From the IMG/VR virus record IMGVR_UViG_3300008220_000056, positions 1 to 25,975 of that record: 25,975 bases of DNA; one strand, written 5' to 3'. The notes below the pieces were generated by a model, which saw only the letters and a program-made list of their open reading frames with translations, searched no databases and had not been told where the DNA came from. Position numbers and translations under genes: made by a program. The DNA is from a virus. This document shows, piece after piece, positions 1-6,455 of this stretch (the stretch's first letter is position 1; each line of letters opens with the position of its first letter).

Positions 1-919
1 CCTGTGATGGTAGGGTCGGCCAAGTTTCATCTTCAAGAATGACTCTGTCACCTTGATATTCTCGCTTTTCGGGCTGGGTTATGCCTGACTGTTGGTTCAT
101 TCCTTCGTTTCCCATAGTGCAATCCAAGGGTGGATAGACCTCGGATTCCCAGCCCCCGCCGCTGTTGTTGACGGTCCAAGCCTTCGGATCGTGGGCAATA
201 AGATTGTCACATTCATCCCCCGGCCCCCCACTCGGCCCTTTTGCCCAATGACTGGTGACCGTGCTGGCAACAGCGTCCCCTATTATGGGCCCGCCACTGC
301 CCTCAGGGCCTTGTTCAAGCGGGCCGGTAAGTCCTTCCCCCGTTTCGCGGCTCGGCGCAGGATGCCCTTGCAGGCTTTCTCGGATAGAAAGTATTTCTGC
401 GGCAGCGGCCCAGTTGTTTCCAAGGCTTCCGACAACGAACACGCGGCGCCGCCTTTGGGCCACTCCGAAGTACTGAGCGTCCAAGACTCTATAGGCCCAC
501 CCATACCCGCATTCGACCAAACTCCCGAGTATGGAACCAAAGTCCCTTCCGTCGTTGCTTGACAGTACTCCGGGGACGTTTTCCCAGACGACGAAGGTTG
601 GACAAAGTTCATCCACCAGTTGCATAAACCGGAGCGCCAAGTTGCCGCGGACATCGCCAAGGCCGCCTCGGAGTCCGGCGATTGAGAAGCTCTGGCAGGG
701 GGTGCCTCCAATAAGGACGTCAATAGGTCCAGCTGCTCGGGCGCGTTCAATAAAACTCTCCTCTGTGATGTCCCCAAGGTTGGGGACGGTTGGATAATGC
801 TGGGCCAGCAAGGAACACGGAAAGGGTTCAATTTCAGCGAACCACGACCCTTCCCAGCCCAAGGGCTTCCATGCAGCCGAGGCGGCTTCAATGCCTGAAC
901 ACACAGATCCAAATTTCAT
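1..919 (-). CDS. dcm: DNA (cytosine-5) methyltransferase, partial (C-terminus beyond window)
   Basis: C5-cytosine DNA methyltransferase, which transfers a methyl group from S-adenosylmethionine to cytosine in phage or host DNA. The frame is open from the ATG at 919 to the window edge, giving 306 residues. Conserved blocks appear in order: motif I FGSVCSGIEAA (residues 3-13), motif IV with catalytic Cys in GGTPCQSFS (C75), motif VI ENV (113-115) and motif VIII QRRRR (155-159). The Gly/Ser-rich stretch after about 175 is the start of the variable target-recognition region. Motifs IX and X are not in the window, so whether the enzyme is intact is unknown. The ATG has a strong GAGGAGG ribosome site and lies 2 bases after the upstream stop, so it is the last visible gene of the leftward operon. 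A phage copy usually protects DNA from host restriction. The family is certain; the target sequence cannot be read from the sequence. Confidence 0.95.
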   Translation of the reverse strand, partial: MKFGSVCSGIEAASAAWKPLGWEGSWFAEIEPFPCSLLAQHYPTVPNLGDITEESFIERARAAGPIDVLIGGTPCQSFSIAGLRGGLGDVRGNLALRFMQLVDELCPTFVVWENVPGVLSSNDGRDFGSILGSLVECGYGWAYRVLDAQYFGVAQRRRRVFVVGSLGNNWAAAAEILSIRESLQGHPAPSRETGEGLTGPLEQGPEGSGGPIIGDAVASTVTSHWAKGPSGGPGDECDNLIAHDPKAWTVNNSGGGWESEVYPPLDCTMGNEGMNQQSGITQPEKREYQGDRVILEDETWPTLPSQ

Positions 920-921
920 CT

Positions 922-1377
922 TCAATCCTCCTCGCTGACCCCCAGGGCGCGGCGAACGTAGGCAATATGGGGCGCTGGCCCGAGGGCCTCCTGTAGCACT
1001 TTAAGAGCGTCTCGGGAGGACCAGACACATAGCTCCCCGTCTTTGAGCCCGCGGCGCATACCAGGGGCAAGGCACCCTTCGATCTGGTGGAAGTAGTTTG
1101 CCGGGTGTATTAAGCAGCCCCATCTGGCCCCCAGCTTGGGAACATCCCCACGAATGGGGCTAACTGTCCCGCCAACGAAGGCCCAGACGGTGCCCCAGTT
1201 GGGGGATTCCCACTCAACGAGCGTATAAATCCCCTCGGGGAAACAGCTGCTGTTTGCCTTGTTTAAACGCCACGCCCGCTCAAGCCCAAACAGTTTAAAA
1301 TCGGCATCCGGTGACCAGAGTTTTGAGATAGTCGCCGAGGCGCTCTCGTCGATGCGATCAATATAAAGCCGCTTCAT
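922..1377 (-). CDS. DUF5675 family protein
   Basis: A 151-residue soluble protein of the DUF5675 type, common in phages but without a firmly known role. The family hallmarks are visible: an N-terminal block FGLERAWRLNKANSSC (30-45) followed by PEGIY (47-51), then the conserved His/Cys block IHPANYFHQIEGCLAPG (90-106), with H91, N94 and G101-C102. The His-x(n)-Gly-Cys arrangement recalls the L,D-transpeptidase active site, which would suggest a cell-wall role, but that is only an analogy. Its ATG overlaps the stop of the SET gene upstream (ATGA), and its stop lies 2 bases before the methyltransferase start, so the three genes are probably translationally coupled. No signal peptide or membrane segment is seen. 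Confidence 0.75.
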   Translation of the reverse strand: MKRLYIDRIDESASATISKLWSPDADFKLFGLERAWRLNKANSSCFPEGIYTLVEWESPNWGTVWAFVGGTVSPIRGDVPKLGARWGCLIHPANYFHQIEGCLAPGMRRGLKDGELCVWSSRDALKVLQEALGPAPHIAYVRRALGVSEED

Positions 1378-1748
1378 TCGTCGTCCTCCAGTCTGTAAAT
1401 CGTATACGTGACCGTAAGCTCTTCCCCTGCCAGAATCTGGCGGGTGGTTTCAATCGCCATCGTGTCAGATATGGCGCCTTCAGGGAGCGTTCCGAATATC
1501 TCCTGGGTCCAAGTTGCCCCCGGCTGAACGGAGATTTTGCGGCAGTTAGGCGCGTCTGAGTGGTTAATCATGCCCCCGATAGGGGTTCTGATATAGTCCT
1601 GGTGATACCGTCCGTTTGTTCGGTCGCAGACGTGGCTAATACCTAAAATCTCCGCGGCAGGAAGGTCGACAAGGGTGAAGACCCCCAGGCCATGAATGGA
1701 GGACTCGCGAATCGTCAACCCTGCATGAAGTGGAGCATAAGTGGTCAT
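1374..1748 (-). CDS. minimal SET-domain protein (putative lysine methyltransferase)
   Basis: A 124-residue protein that is almost nothing but a SET domain, a fold that transfers methyl groups from S-adenosylmethionine to protein lysines. Visible motifs: the N-terminal GLGVF turn (20-24), the cofactor and active-site block GGMINHSDAPNC (58-69) containing the NHS core and a following PN, and GEELTVTY (108-115) matching the family's GEELTxxY with the closing Tyr115. There is no pre-SET region and no Cys-rich post-SET region, so it is close to the size of the shortest viral SET enzymes. Start and stop both sit in ATGA overlaps with neighbours, firmly inside the operon. The substrate is unknown; a host DNA-binding protein or a phage protein is possible. 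The domain call is strong, the activity inferred. Confidence 0.85.
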   Translation of the reverse strand: MTTYAPLHAGLTIRESSIHGLGVFTLVDLPAAEILGISHVCDRTNGRYHQDYIRTPIGGMINHSDAPNCRKISVQPGATWTQEIFGTLPEGAISDTMAIETTRQILAGEELTVTYTIYRLEDDE

Positions 1749-1936
1749 TTTGCAGGGTCCTCACCTGCGGCATAGGCTGTTTCGACCTGGTATTTGGCGC
1801 GGGCTTCTGCTTCGCCGCGATCATATCCACCGTCAAACTCTAAAATTGCCGCCCGCTCTTCATATCGTTCGCGCCATACAGCCGGCCAGCTGGTGATGTT
1901 TGGTGATAACCGATGTGACTTCATTGAAATCTTCAT
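1745..1936 (-). CDS. small phage protein, unknown function
   Basis: A 63-residue acidic protein. I place the start at the ATG at 1936, which overlaps the stop of the PAPS-reductase-like gene in an ATGA; an in-frame ATG at 1957 would give 70 residues but lies inside that gene. The central stretch WRERYEERAAILEFDGGYD followed by RGEAEARAK is a helical motif I have seen in short proteins and protein tails of phage replication regions; no function is established that I know of. No membrane segment or cysteine pair. It is coupled to the SET gene by a second ATGA overlap, so it belongs to the early operon. Existence is well supported by the tiling of genes; the role is unknown. Confidence 0.7.
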   Translation of the reverse strand: MKISMKSHRLSPNITSWPAVWRERYEERAAILEFDGGYDRGEAEARAKYQVETAYAAGEDPAK

Positions 1937-2778
1937 ACCCCGCACATTCCTTCGCATTCCTGCCCGAAATCCATTTCAATCTGGTCTGGGTCGTGGGTGT
2001 TATCAACTGCTTCAGCTAATGGAACAATGCTTCTGTGTAAATAGGCATCCCCAGCAACGCCGGGGATTTTACCCCCCGCTCGGAGCTGGGTGTCGAATGC
2101 GACGGCTTCCTCAAATTCATCAGGATAATCCCGCCGCATTTTTGCCCACGTTCCATTGCTGTGATAGGGGCATCCAATGCAGGCAGACTTCCGTGGTTCT
2201 GGATACCCCTTCTTTTTCATCCAACTGAGGCAGTCAGCACGGCGCATTTCAAGGTCAATCAATGGATAATAGTTGTCGATCCAGTGGACGCGTGAATCAC
2301 GCATGCGGTGGGCTTCATCAATGGAAATCCCAAACCATTCCTGCACTCTTTTTTTGACACGCATTCGCGGCTTATATCCAAGCAATAGCCGAATCTTTTT
2401 TGTGATGGGTTCGATTTTGTATTCTTTGGTGCATTGCCGCCACAGCATTCCCCCAAGGTCGGTTTCATCCCCGTTGCTGTTCTTTACATAAAAAGGGGGC
2501 TGTGCAAACTTGCCCTCGGGTTTGTGACCAGGCGGGCCCAAGGCGTTTAAAATATCGGTTTTAATATTTCCTGCTGTTACGATATGGATAGGAATAGCCG
2601 TTTCATCTTTCAGCCATGCCAGCTGGTCATAAACAGCCTGGGGTTCCCATCCGGTGTCCGCAAAAATAGCACAGTCAGGGCGGGGTTTGATTTCCCCCGC
2701 TTCAGCTAATAGGAGCACGGCCATGGATTGCACCCCAGCACCTAAGCTGACGACATTAAGGTCATATTTCGTCGTCAT
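1933..2778 (-). CDS. PAPS reductase-like PP-loop protein
   Basis: A 281-residue member of the PAPS reductase/PP-loop ATPase superfamily, in which a PP-loop binds adenylated or adenosine-containing substrates. The loop is SLGAGVQS (11-18), followed by FADTGWEP (39-46), RQCTKEYKIEPI (114-125) and a paired-cysteine block ACIGCPYHSNG (199-209) with C200 and C203. This version is widespread in phages, often annotated as phosphoadenosine phosphosulfate reductase, though sulfate reduction itself is unproven for it. C116, C200 and C203 could bind a metal or an iron-sulfur cluster, as in related tRNA- and DNA-thiolating enzymes; that is inference. The ATG overlaps the stop upstream. Its place with a DNA methyltransferase in the same operon makes nucleic-acid modification or sulfur metabolism during infection plausible. 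Confidence 0.85.
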   Translation of the reverse strand: MTTKYDLNVVSLGAGVQSMAVLLLAEAGEIKPRPDCAIFADTGWEPQAVYDQLAWLKDETAIPIHIVTAGNIKTDILNALGPPGHKPEGKFAQPPFYVKNSNGDETDLGGMLWRQCTKEYKIEPITKKIRLLLGYKPRMRVKKRVQEWFGISIDEAHRMRDSRVHWIDNYYPLIDLEMRRADCLSWMKKKGYPEPRKSACIGCPYHSNGTWAKMRRDYPDEFEEAVAFDTQLRAGGKIPGVAGDAYLHRSIVPLAEAVDNTHDPDQIEMDFGQECEGMCGV

Positions 2779-2957
2779 AGAAAGCTCCCTTTCCGTCTGA
2801 ATTTCAGCCCATACCGCGCCGCGGCTTTTTCAACGGTGGATGTAGTGGACCCGATAGCCTCGGCGGCATATTTGGCTGAGTGATAAACCCTTGTTAGCAG
2901 CACGAGGCGTTCGCGAGTTAACCGCTTTTCGTGGATGTGTTTCGCTTTAAAGCTCAT
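2775..2957 (-). CDS. small helix-turn-helix-like protein
   Basis: A 60-residue basic protein. I choose the ATG at 2957, which overlaps the end of the upstream gene by 11 bases; the frame could be extended to 3110, but only by reading through that gene. The segment YAAEAIGSTTSTVEKAAARY has the spacing of a helix-turn-helix recognition unit like those in small phage DNA-binding proteins or sigma-factor region 4. The rest is rich in Lys and Arg (KHIHEKRLTRERL near the N-terminus, KFRRKG near the C-terminus), consistent with nucleic-acid binding. Its stop overlaps the start of the PP-loop gene (ATGA). The role is unknown; an operon-internal regulator or replication accessory is possible. Confidence 0.65.
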   Translation of the reverse strand: MSFKAKHIHEKRLTRERLVLLTRVYHSAKYAAEAIGSTTSTVEKAAARYGLKFRRKGSFL

Positions 2958-3657
2958 TTTGAGCCTCTTCTTTTTCTTTTCGCCTTGCCGCGAAACGGCG
3001 GGCTTCTTCGATGGCGATCCACATTCGACGGTTGCCCCCAGCTGATTTAATGGTTCGGGTATGCCCCTCAGGGCGCTGTTCTCGTTTAAGTTGCCCTGCG
3101 GCGCAATCACAGACAGCCGAGAATCTCACTAACCCCGTCTGCATGTCGTCAGGCAAGGCCAAGTAGTCTTTTTCCAGATACAGGCGATATTTCGCAGCTG
3201 GGTGAGAGCGATCAGCAGGGATGTAATAATTCGCCAGACCTGAATCACGGCAGCTGCCACAGCTGGACGGGGACAGGTGCAAGTGCTTAACGCCCTTTTC
3301 GGCCTTGCCGAGGACTTCCTCTGGAAAATCGACGGTCTTTGTTGGCGTGGATTCAAAAGTGGCCTTAAGATCGGCGGCTTTGGTTGCGAGCTCCTGCTTG
3401 TGAATCAGCAGCTGTTCAGCTGAGTATTTGTTGGCATGTACCCGAAGCTGTGCGGGCTTGGGGAACCAAGCCCCCGCGACTGTAGTGCCCTCAACGGTCG
3501 TGTCGTTGATGTGGCGGCCAATGGCCCCACTCAGCACCTCATCGGGCAGGTCGTCCAGCTGGTGGTAGAGAGCGGCCAAGGCGTCTTTACTGGCCAGCCG
3601 CTGATAGGTTTCCCGCAGCAGGCTGGCAGCTTCAGCCCATGTTTTCCGTGAAGCCAA
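2947..3657 (-). CDS. replication protein, G39P-like helicase loader candidate
   Basis: A 236-residue protein. I choose the TTG at 3657 because AAAGGAGGAGG lies 9 bases before it; an upstream GTG at 3699 lacks a ribosome site. The N-terminal part (W7 to about 72: helices, LDDLPDEVLSGAIGRHI, then WFPKPAQLR) has the layout of the G39P-type helicase loader/inhibitor N-domain, where short helices are followed by a FPP-type motif. The middle is charged and helical, and the C-terminal half holds four cysteines, CGSC (C133, C136) and VCDCAAG (C183, C185), with the spacing of a zinc-binding module. A DNA-replication role, loading a helicase, fits the family resemblance and the early operon, but no helicase gene is in the window. 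Family assignment is tentative. Confidence 0.55.
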   Translation of the reverse strand: MASRKTWAEAASLLRETYQRLASKDALAALYHQLDDLPDEVLSGAIGRHINDTTVEGTTVAGAWFPKPAQLRVHANKYSAEQLLIHKQELATKAADLKATFESTPTKTVDFPEEVLGKAEKGVKHLHLSPSSCGSCRDSGLANYYIPADRSHPAAKYRLYLEKDYLALPDDMQTGLVRFSAVCDCAAGQLKREQRPEGHTRTIKSAGGNRRMWIAIEEARRFAARRKEKEEAQNEL

Positions 3658-3774
3658 TTTGCCCTTCCTCCTCCTTTTGAATTTAAAAAGACCCCCCACT
3701 TAGGGCCCGAGGTAGCCTCCCCTCCTTCGTGAAAGAGGCTCGACCCCAAGCGGGGGTTAAAACTAAAATATAAC
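3658..3774. other. intergenic leader with short inverted repeats
   Basis: A 117-base gap in the leftward operon, the largest within it. On the minus strand it contains CCCC-GCTT-GGGG and AGCCTC...GAGGCT hairpins, then a T-run before the ribosome site of the replication-like gene. A TATATT box sits just after the stop of the upstream gene, but I see no convincing -35 box. It could be an attenuator or an internal promoter; neither is established. Confidence 0.3.
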
Positions 3775-4056
3775 TCACTTTTCCTTAAGAAGGGCTTTCC
3801 CACCAGAAGAATCTTGATCACCCTCGTAAGATTGAACCAGTTCACGGGCTTCCTTATTGGATGGCATAAACCATTCTTCTACCTCATGGGCCTTTAACAG
3901 CCCCCACTCGTGTCGGTTCCACAGAATCCATACCCCAGGGCTCTTTTTAAATCGGGCGGCGAAAAAATACTCCAGGGAATCAGAATCCCGCCGGCGAAAC
4001 CGTGGCATTGCAGTCCAGCTTTTGGACCCTGGAAGGAACATCTTTCGTTCAGCCAT
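3775..4056 (-). CDS. hypothetical protein
   Basis: A 93-residue protein of unrecognised family. The ATG at 4056 has GGAGAAG upstream and overlaps the stop of the preceding gene by 8 bases; an in-frame ATG at 4179 would overlap that gene by 131 bases and is unlikely. The N-terminal half is basic (MPRFRRRDSDSLEYFF), the middle is aromatic (VWILWNRHEWG), and the C-terminal part is acidic and helical. No membrane segment, cysteine pair or known catalytic motif is seen. It lies between the 222-residue protein and the replication-like gene, so an early accessory role is likely. Confidence 0.65.
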   Translation of the reverse strand: MAERKMFLPGSKSWTAMPRFRRRDSDSLEYFFAARFKKSPGVWILWNRHEWGLLKAHEVEEWFMPSNKEARELVQSYEGDQDSSGGKALLKEK

Positions 4057-4717
4057 TTTCTTTATCTTCTCCTTTTTTGGGAGGGCTGGACCAATCAAGG
4101 TGGGGCAGGCATTCGGGACAGCCGCTGTCGTCAAATTCAGGGTCGTCCCCACCGCAATACGGGCATTCTTCTTCTTCATAGGAGGCTTCTAAAGGTTTTG
4201 TAGGTTTTGCAGGGTCGTCCCCTGTGAACTCTGGTTCGTTCTTGAATAATTCCATTAGTGCCCTGTGGGCCCCCACCGGGGGAGTCAAGGCAGGCCGCGG
4301 CTGTAGCCGTTGCATCACCCCCCACACCGAAGAGTAGGCAGCATGATGGTCGTCCAGCCCATTTTGATGAACTGAATCTTTGAAATTGGAGTAATCTATA
4401 TCAGCAACAAGCTGATCGATGGCAGCAGTGACCCATTCACGATTAGCACGAAGCCGCCACGCATAGTCAGCATTGAGGTCATGCTCAATAAATTCTGAAT
4501 CAGCTGCGGCGAATTCCTCCCTGGCCTGCTTTACGCCCTTGTAAATGCTGTCCTGGATTGAATAGCCGTGATCCCCTGCACCAAGCAGGTCACCCATAAC
4601 GTACAGAAACTCCTCAATATCATACCGGCGGCGGGCCCTGACGGTCAGAGTCCCATCTTCAGCATCCCACTTCTTTTCAACGATCGAATAGAAACCCCTG
4701 TTGGTCATTATCCACAT
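4049..4717 (-). CDS. conserved hypothetical protein with C-terminal zinc-ribbon-like motif
   Basis: A 222-residue protein, first gene of the leftward operon. The opening MWIMTNRGFYSIVEKK followed by GTLTVRARRRYDIEE matches a conserved hypothetical family I recognise from bacteria and phages, as does the DYSNFKDSV...HAAYSSVWGVM block in the middle; no function is known to me. The C-terminal 40 residues are a phage-specific tail with CPYC and CPEC pairs, the spacing of a zinc ribbon. The ATG at 4717 has a strong GAAGGAGGG site. A promoter of the repeated early type lies about 50 bases upstream, so this is the promoter-proximal gene and may be made early and strongly. Confidence 0.75.
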   Translation of the reverse strand: MWIMTNRGFYSIVEKKWDAEDGTLTVRARRRYDIEEFLYVMGDLLGAGDHGYSIQDSIYKGVKQAREEFAAADSEFIEHDLNADYAWRLRANREWVTAAIDQLVADIDYSNFKDSVHQNGLDDHHAAYSSVWGVMQRLQPRPALTPPVGAHRALMELFKNEPEFTGDDPAKPTKPLEASYEEEECPYCGGDDPEFDDSGCPECLPHLDWSSPPKKGEDKENG

Positions 4718-4751
4718 GTCGTCCCTCCTTCTTCAGAATGCTGGGGGCTTT

Positions 4752-4801
4752 ATTGCCCTCTCAGCTGCCCTGCAATATAGGCAATGCCCCACATTAGTCA
4801 A
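4752..4801 (-). promoter_or_regulatory. early promoter-operator, copy A
   Basis: Read on the minus strand: -35 TTGACT (4801-4796), a 16-base spacer, -10 TATATT (4779-4774). ATTGCC abuts the -10 (4785-4780) and an inverted GGCAAT arm follows at 4757-4752, straddling the expected start site. It shares this layout with the copies at 17798 and 18230. It should drive the leftward operon starting at 4717. The inverted arms suggest an operator for a repressor or activator dimer. Confidence 0.75.
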
Positions 4802-4837
4802 GATATTTGTGAAGGGGGCCCTTAAAAAAACCTCCCC

Positions 4838-4894
4838 TGCGCACGCGCGCGCACGCGCGTAATAGGTATATAAATAAATATATTTATACCTATT
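4838..4894. repeat. alternating purine-pyrimidine tract joined to AT-rich inverted repeat
   Basis: Positions 4838-4861 alternate purine and pyrimidine without a break (a GC-rich CG/CA tract), a composition that can adopt Z-DNA. It runs directly into an AT-rich inverted repeat whose perfect 10-base arms AATAGGTATA (4861-4870) and TATACCTATT (4885-4894) enclose a 14-base all-AT spacer. The element lies immediately after the recT stop. It could be a transcription end, a protein site or a replication origin; sequence alone does not decide. Confidence 0.6.
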
Positions 4895-4899
4895 AATTT

Positions 4900-5844
4900 T
4901 TAACTTTGAGAAAGAGAGAGGGGACCAAATGCCTCAGCCTGCTTTAGTGCCAGCTGTAACCCTTGCACAATCTCACGCTGGAGTATGGTCGCGCCCTTTG
5001 GAACATCAGCACGTCCTTTGCGGCCGTTTTCTTGGAAGACCTTCCGGTAAGCCGCCTCGCCGTCAGCATGGGCGATCAGTTTTTCCTTAAGCTCGCCTGC
5101 CTCCCGGCAAAATTGCCCATAGGGATGCTCCTGGGTCGGGCTTGTTACGGCCGGTTCTTCACCCGCCGGTGGGCTTTCGGCCATAACACGGTCAATCATG
5201 GCCGCAGGGCTGTCCTCAGGGCTGTCCTCTGGGATTGCCTTGGGTGCTATAGGTGCCGGTTCATGCTTTCCACCTCGTGGCCCCCCATTTTGGGGTGGGC
5301 CGTCTGCCGGGTCGCTGATTTCTCCGTCCCCGTAGACCGCACCCCCTGCCAGGTGTGGGCAGTAGCGGCGGAAAAATCGGGACATGCAACGACTGAATGT
5401 CATATCGTCGAAGTATTGCGACCAGACCGGCTTTTTAAGCAACCCGGCCTTTTCGGCTTCGACCCTGGTGAATGAGATATTTGGCCGTTGCTGCCATTCG
5501 TCGGTGCGTAGGTTCATTTCCCAACACTCGATGACGCAGCCGTCCTTGTCGTGCTGGACGATGTCGTAATCGTAGCGGCCGCTGCCCTTGATTTTGGAAG
5601 ACATTACCCCTGACCCCAGCTCAATCTTGCCGTCAAACAGGTGCAAGCCTCTCATGGCCTCGACAGGACCGAGACCGAGGTCACGACCGGCGAGAATCTT
5701 AACGGCCGCGATGTTGGGGTTGGTTTTTCCGAAACAACCAGACGCGCTTATTACGCGGGCCAATGCCCCCAGGCTCATCCCGGCATGGAAATCTCCAGCC
5801 CCAGCAGAATCAAGGGCTGCGGTGGTAGGGTCGGTTTTTGTCAT
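4900..5844 (-). CDS. recT: RecT-family single-strand annealing protein
   Basis: A 314-residue RecT-type recombinase, which anneals complementary single strands in phage recombination. Start: the ATG at 5844 has AGGAGGAGG upstream and overlaps the previous stop (ATGA). The N-terminal two thirds carry the family pattern: ILAGRDLGLGPVEAMRGLHL (about 50-69), a GxV/M strand segment, then ISFTRVEAEKAGLL (about 123-136) followed by a trailing W...F..M block and FSRCMSRFFRRYCP (about 150-163), equivalent to the conserved M-x-R-A...R.fPd region. Residues 178-230 are a Pro/Gly-rich flexible linker, and the last 80 residues are helical, perhaps a partner-binding tail. No partner exonuclease is seen in the window. 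It forms a unit with the small membrane peptide and is served by the minus promoter at 6101-6129. Confidence 0.8.
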   Translation of the reverse strand: MTKTDPTTAALDSAGAGDFHAGMSLGALARVISASGCFGKTNPNIAAVKILAGRDLGLGPVEAMRGLHLFDGKIELGSGVMSSKIKGSGRYDYDIVQHDKDGCVIECWEMNLRTDEWQQRPNISFTRVEAEKAGLLKKPVWSQYFDDMTFSRCMSRFFRRYCPHLAGGAVYGDGEISDPADGPPQNGGPRGGKHEPAPIAPKAIPEDSPEDSPAAMIDRVMAESPPAGEEPAVTSPTQEHPYGQFCREAGELKEKLIAHADGEAAYRKVFQENGRKGRADVPKGATILQREIVQGLQLALKQAEAFGPLSLSQS

Positions 5845-5960
5845 GGCGTTCCTCCTCCTGAAATGAGCGCCGGCAGAATCCGCACCAGTAGGTAAGCGGT
5901 GCCGACGATAGTGAGCCACCACGCGATGCGGTGGCCTCCAGTGTGCCTGGGTGAAGTCAT
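5841..5960 (-). CDS. small single-pass membrane peptide
   Basis: A 39-residue peptide. The ATG at 5960 has GGAGGGG 5 bases upstream, and the stop overlaps the recT start (ATGA); the longer in-frame ATG at 6023 lacks support. After a basic head (TSPRHTGGHR) comes one hydrophobic segment, IAWWLTIVGTAYLLVRILPA, long enough to span the membrane, then a short Gly-rich tail whose codons also form the recT ribosome site. Such peptides occur at the front of phage early operons, but I cannot assign a role; superinfection exclusion or membrane perturbation are guesses. Confidence 0.6.
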   Translation of the reverse strand: MTSPRHTGGHRIAWWLTIVGTAYLLVRILPALISGGGTP

Positions 5961-5973
5961 GTGAGCCCCTCCG

Positions 5974-6002
5974 TTGCTAAAATATGGCTGATTGACTATA
6001 TT
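5974..6002 (+). promoter_or_regulatory. rightward promoter of the regulator gene (fifth copy of the early promoter)
   Basis: On the plus strand: TTGCTA (5974-5979), a 17-base spacer, TATATT (5997-6002), with ATTGAC just before the -10. Over 29 bases it matches the minus-strand copy at 17819-17847 at 23 positions. A degenerate arm GGCACC follows at 6019-6024, at the same distance as the GGCAAT arm of copy A. It points at the HTH regulator gene and faces the leftward promoter at 6101-6129. Confidence 0.65.
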
Positions 6003-6100
6003 CTGAAGAAGGAAGAGGGGCACCCTATACCCCTTTTTCTCTTTTCCCTCCTCCTTGGGGGGCTCGGACCTCGCAGCCCCGGGCCCCCTAAGTGTTCTTT

Positions 6101-6129
6101 AATATAGGCAATGACCCATACAAAAGCAA
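6101..6129 (-). promoter_or_regulatory. leftward early promoter, copy B
   Basis: On the minus strand: TTGCTT (6129-6124), a 17-base spacer, TATATT (6106-6101), with ATTGCC (6112-6107) abutting the -10 as in copies A, C and D. The second inverted arm is absent. It should drive the membrane peptide and recT. Its expected start near 6094 lies about 85 bases from that of the rightward promoter, and the two face each other. Confidence 0.7.
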
Positions 6130-6146
6130 GGAAAAGGTTGACTGCT

Positions 6147-6392
6147 ATGAATCAAGAAACACCAATAAAGCTCAATATTCACCAGCTTTTAAAGAGGGAG
6201 GGTGATGTGTTGGGCCATCGGTTTACGCTCCAGCACCTATCAGCAAAAACGGGCATCGATTACGCCAGCCTCATTGATCATGCCCACGGCCGAACTAAAC
6301 GGGTGGATTACACGACTCTGTCACGGCTCAAGCATGCCTTCGGCTGTTCTTGGGATGAGCTGATTGGGCTCCGAGACTCGGAGCCCGTGTAG
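6147..6392 (+). CDS. Cro/C1-type helix-turn-helix transcriptional regulator
   Basis: An 81-residue DNA-binding protein that is nearly all HTH domain of the short Cro/C1 kind (HTH_26-like). Visible: NIHQLLKREG, then the HTH FTLQHLSAKTGIDYASLIDHA with the recognition helix around IDYASLIDH, YTTLSRLKHAFGC, and the family's closing WDELIGL. I choose the ATG at 6147, which has AAAAGG 9 bases upstream; the ATG at 6111 is in frame but sits inside the operator half-site of the opposing promoter and lacks a good ribosome site. It is the only gene transcribed rightward from the control region, so it is the natural candidate to bind the ATTGCC/GGCAAT elements and to control both its own promoter and the early ones. 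Whether it maintains lysogeny or only shuts down early genes is unknown. Confidence 0.8.
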   Translation: MNQETPIKLNIHQLLKREGDVLGHRFTLQHLSAKTGIDYASLIDHAHGRTKRVDYTTLSRLKHAFGCSWDELIGLRDSEPV

Positions 6393-6406
6393 CAGCCCCC
6401 TTTTTT
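6366..6406 (+). terminator. putative terminator of the regulator gene
   Basis: A perfect 9-base stem GGGCTCCGA/TCGGAGCCC with a 3-base loop (6366-6386) covers the last codons of the regulator gene. A T6 run follows at 6401-6406, itself in the loop of a second stem AGCCC/GGGCT (6394-6414). The T-run is 14 bases from the first stem, so it is not a textbook terminator, but the position fits. Confidence 0.4.
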
Positions 6407-6455
6407 GGCGGGCTTCATCTTAAATGCTTATATTGATTTTATAACCGCACCGCCT

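Noticed and set aside
283-912. Minus-strand 209-residue frame and plus-strand 92-562 frame
   Set aside because: Both are shadows of the cytosine methyltransferase frame starting at 919, which carries all the expected motifs.
2775-3110. 111-residue version of the small HTH-like protein
   Set aside because: The extra 51 residues lie within the replication-like gene; the ATG at 2957 is the natural start.
3775-4179. 134-residue version of the 93-residue protein
   Set aside because: Would overlap the upstream gene by 131 bases; the ATG at 4056 has a ribosome site and a short overlap.
6111-6392. Regulator starting at ATG 6111
   Set aside because: This ATG lies in the operator half-site of the opposing promoter and has a poorer ribosome site than 6147.
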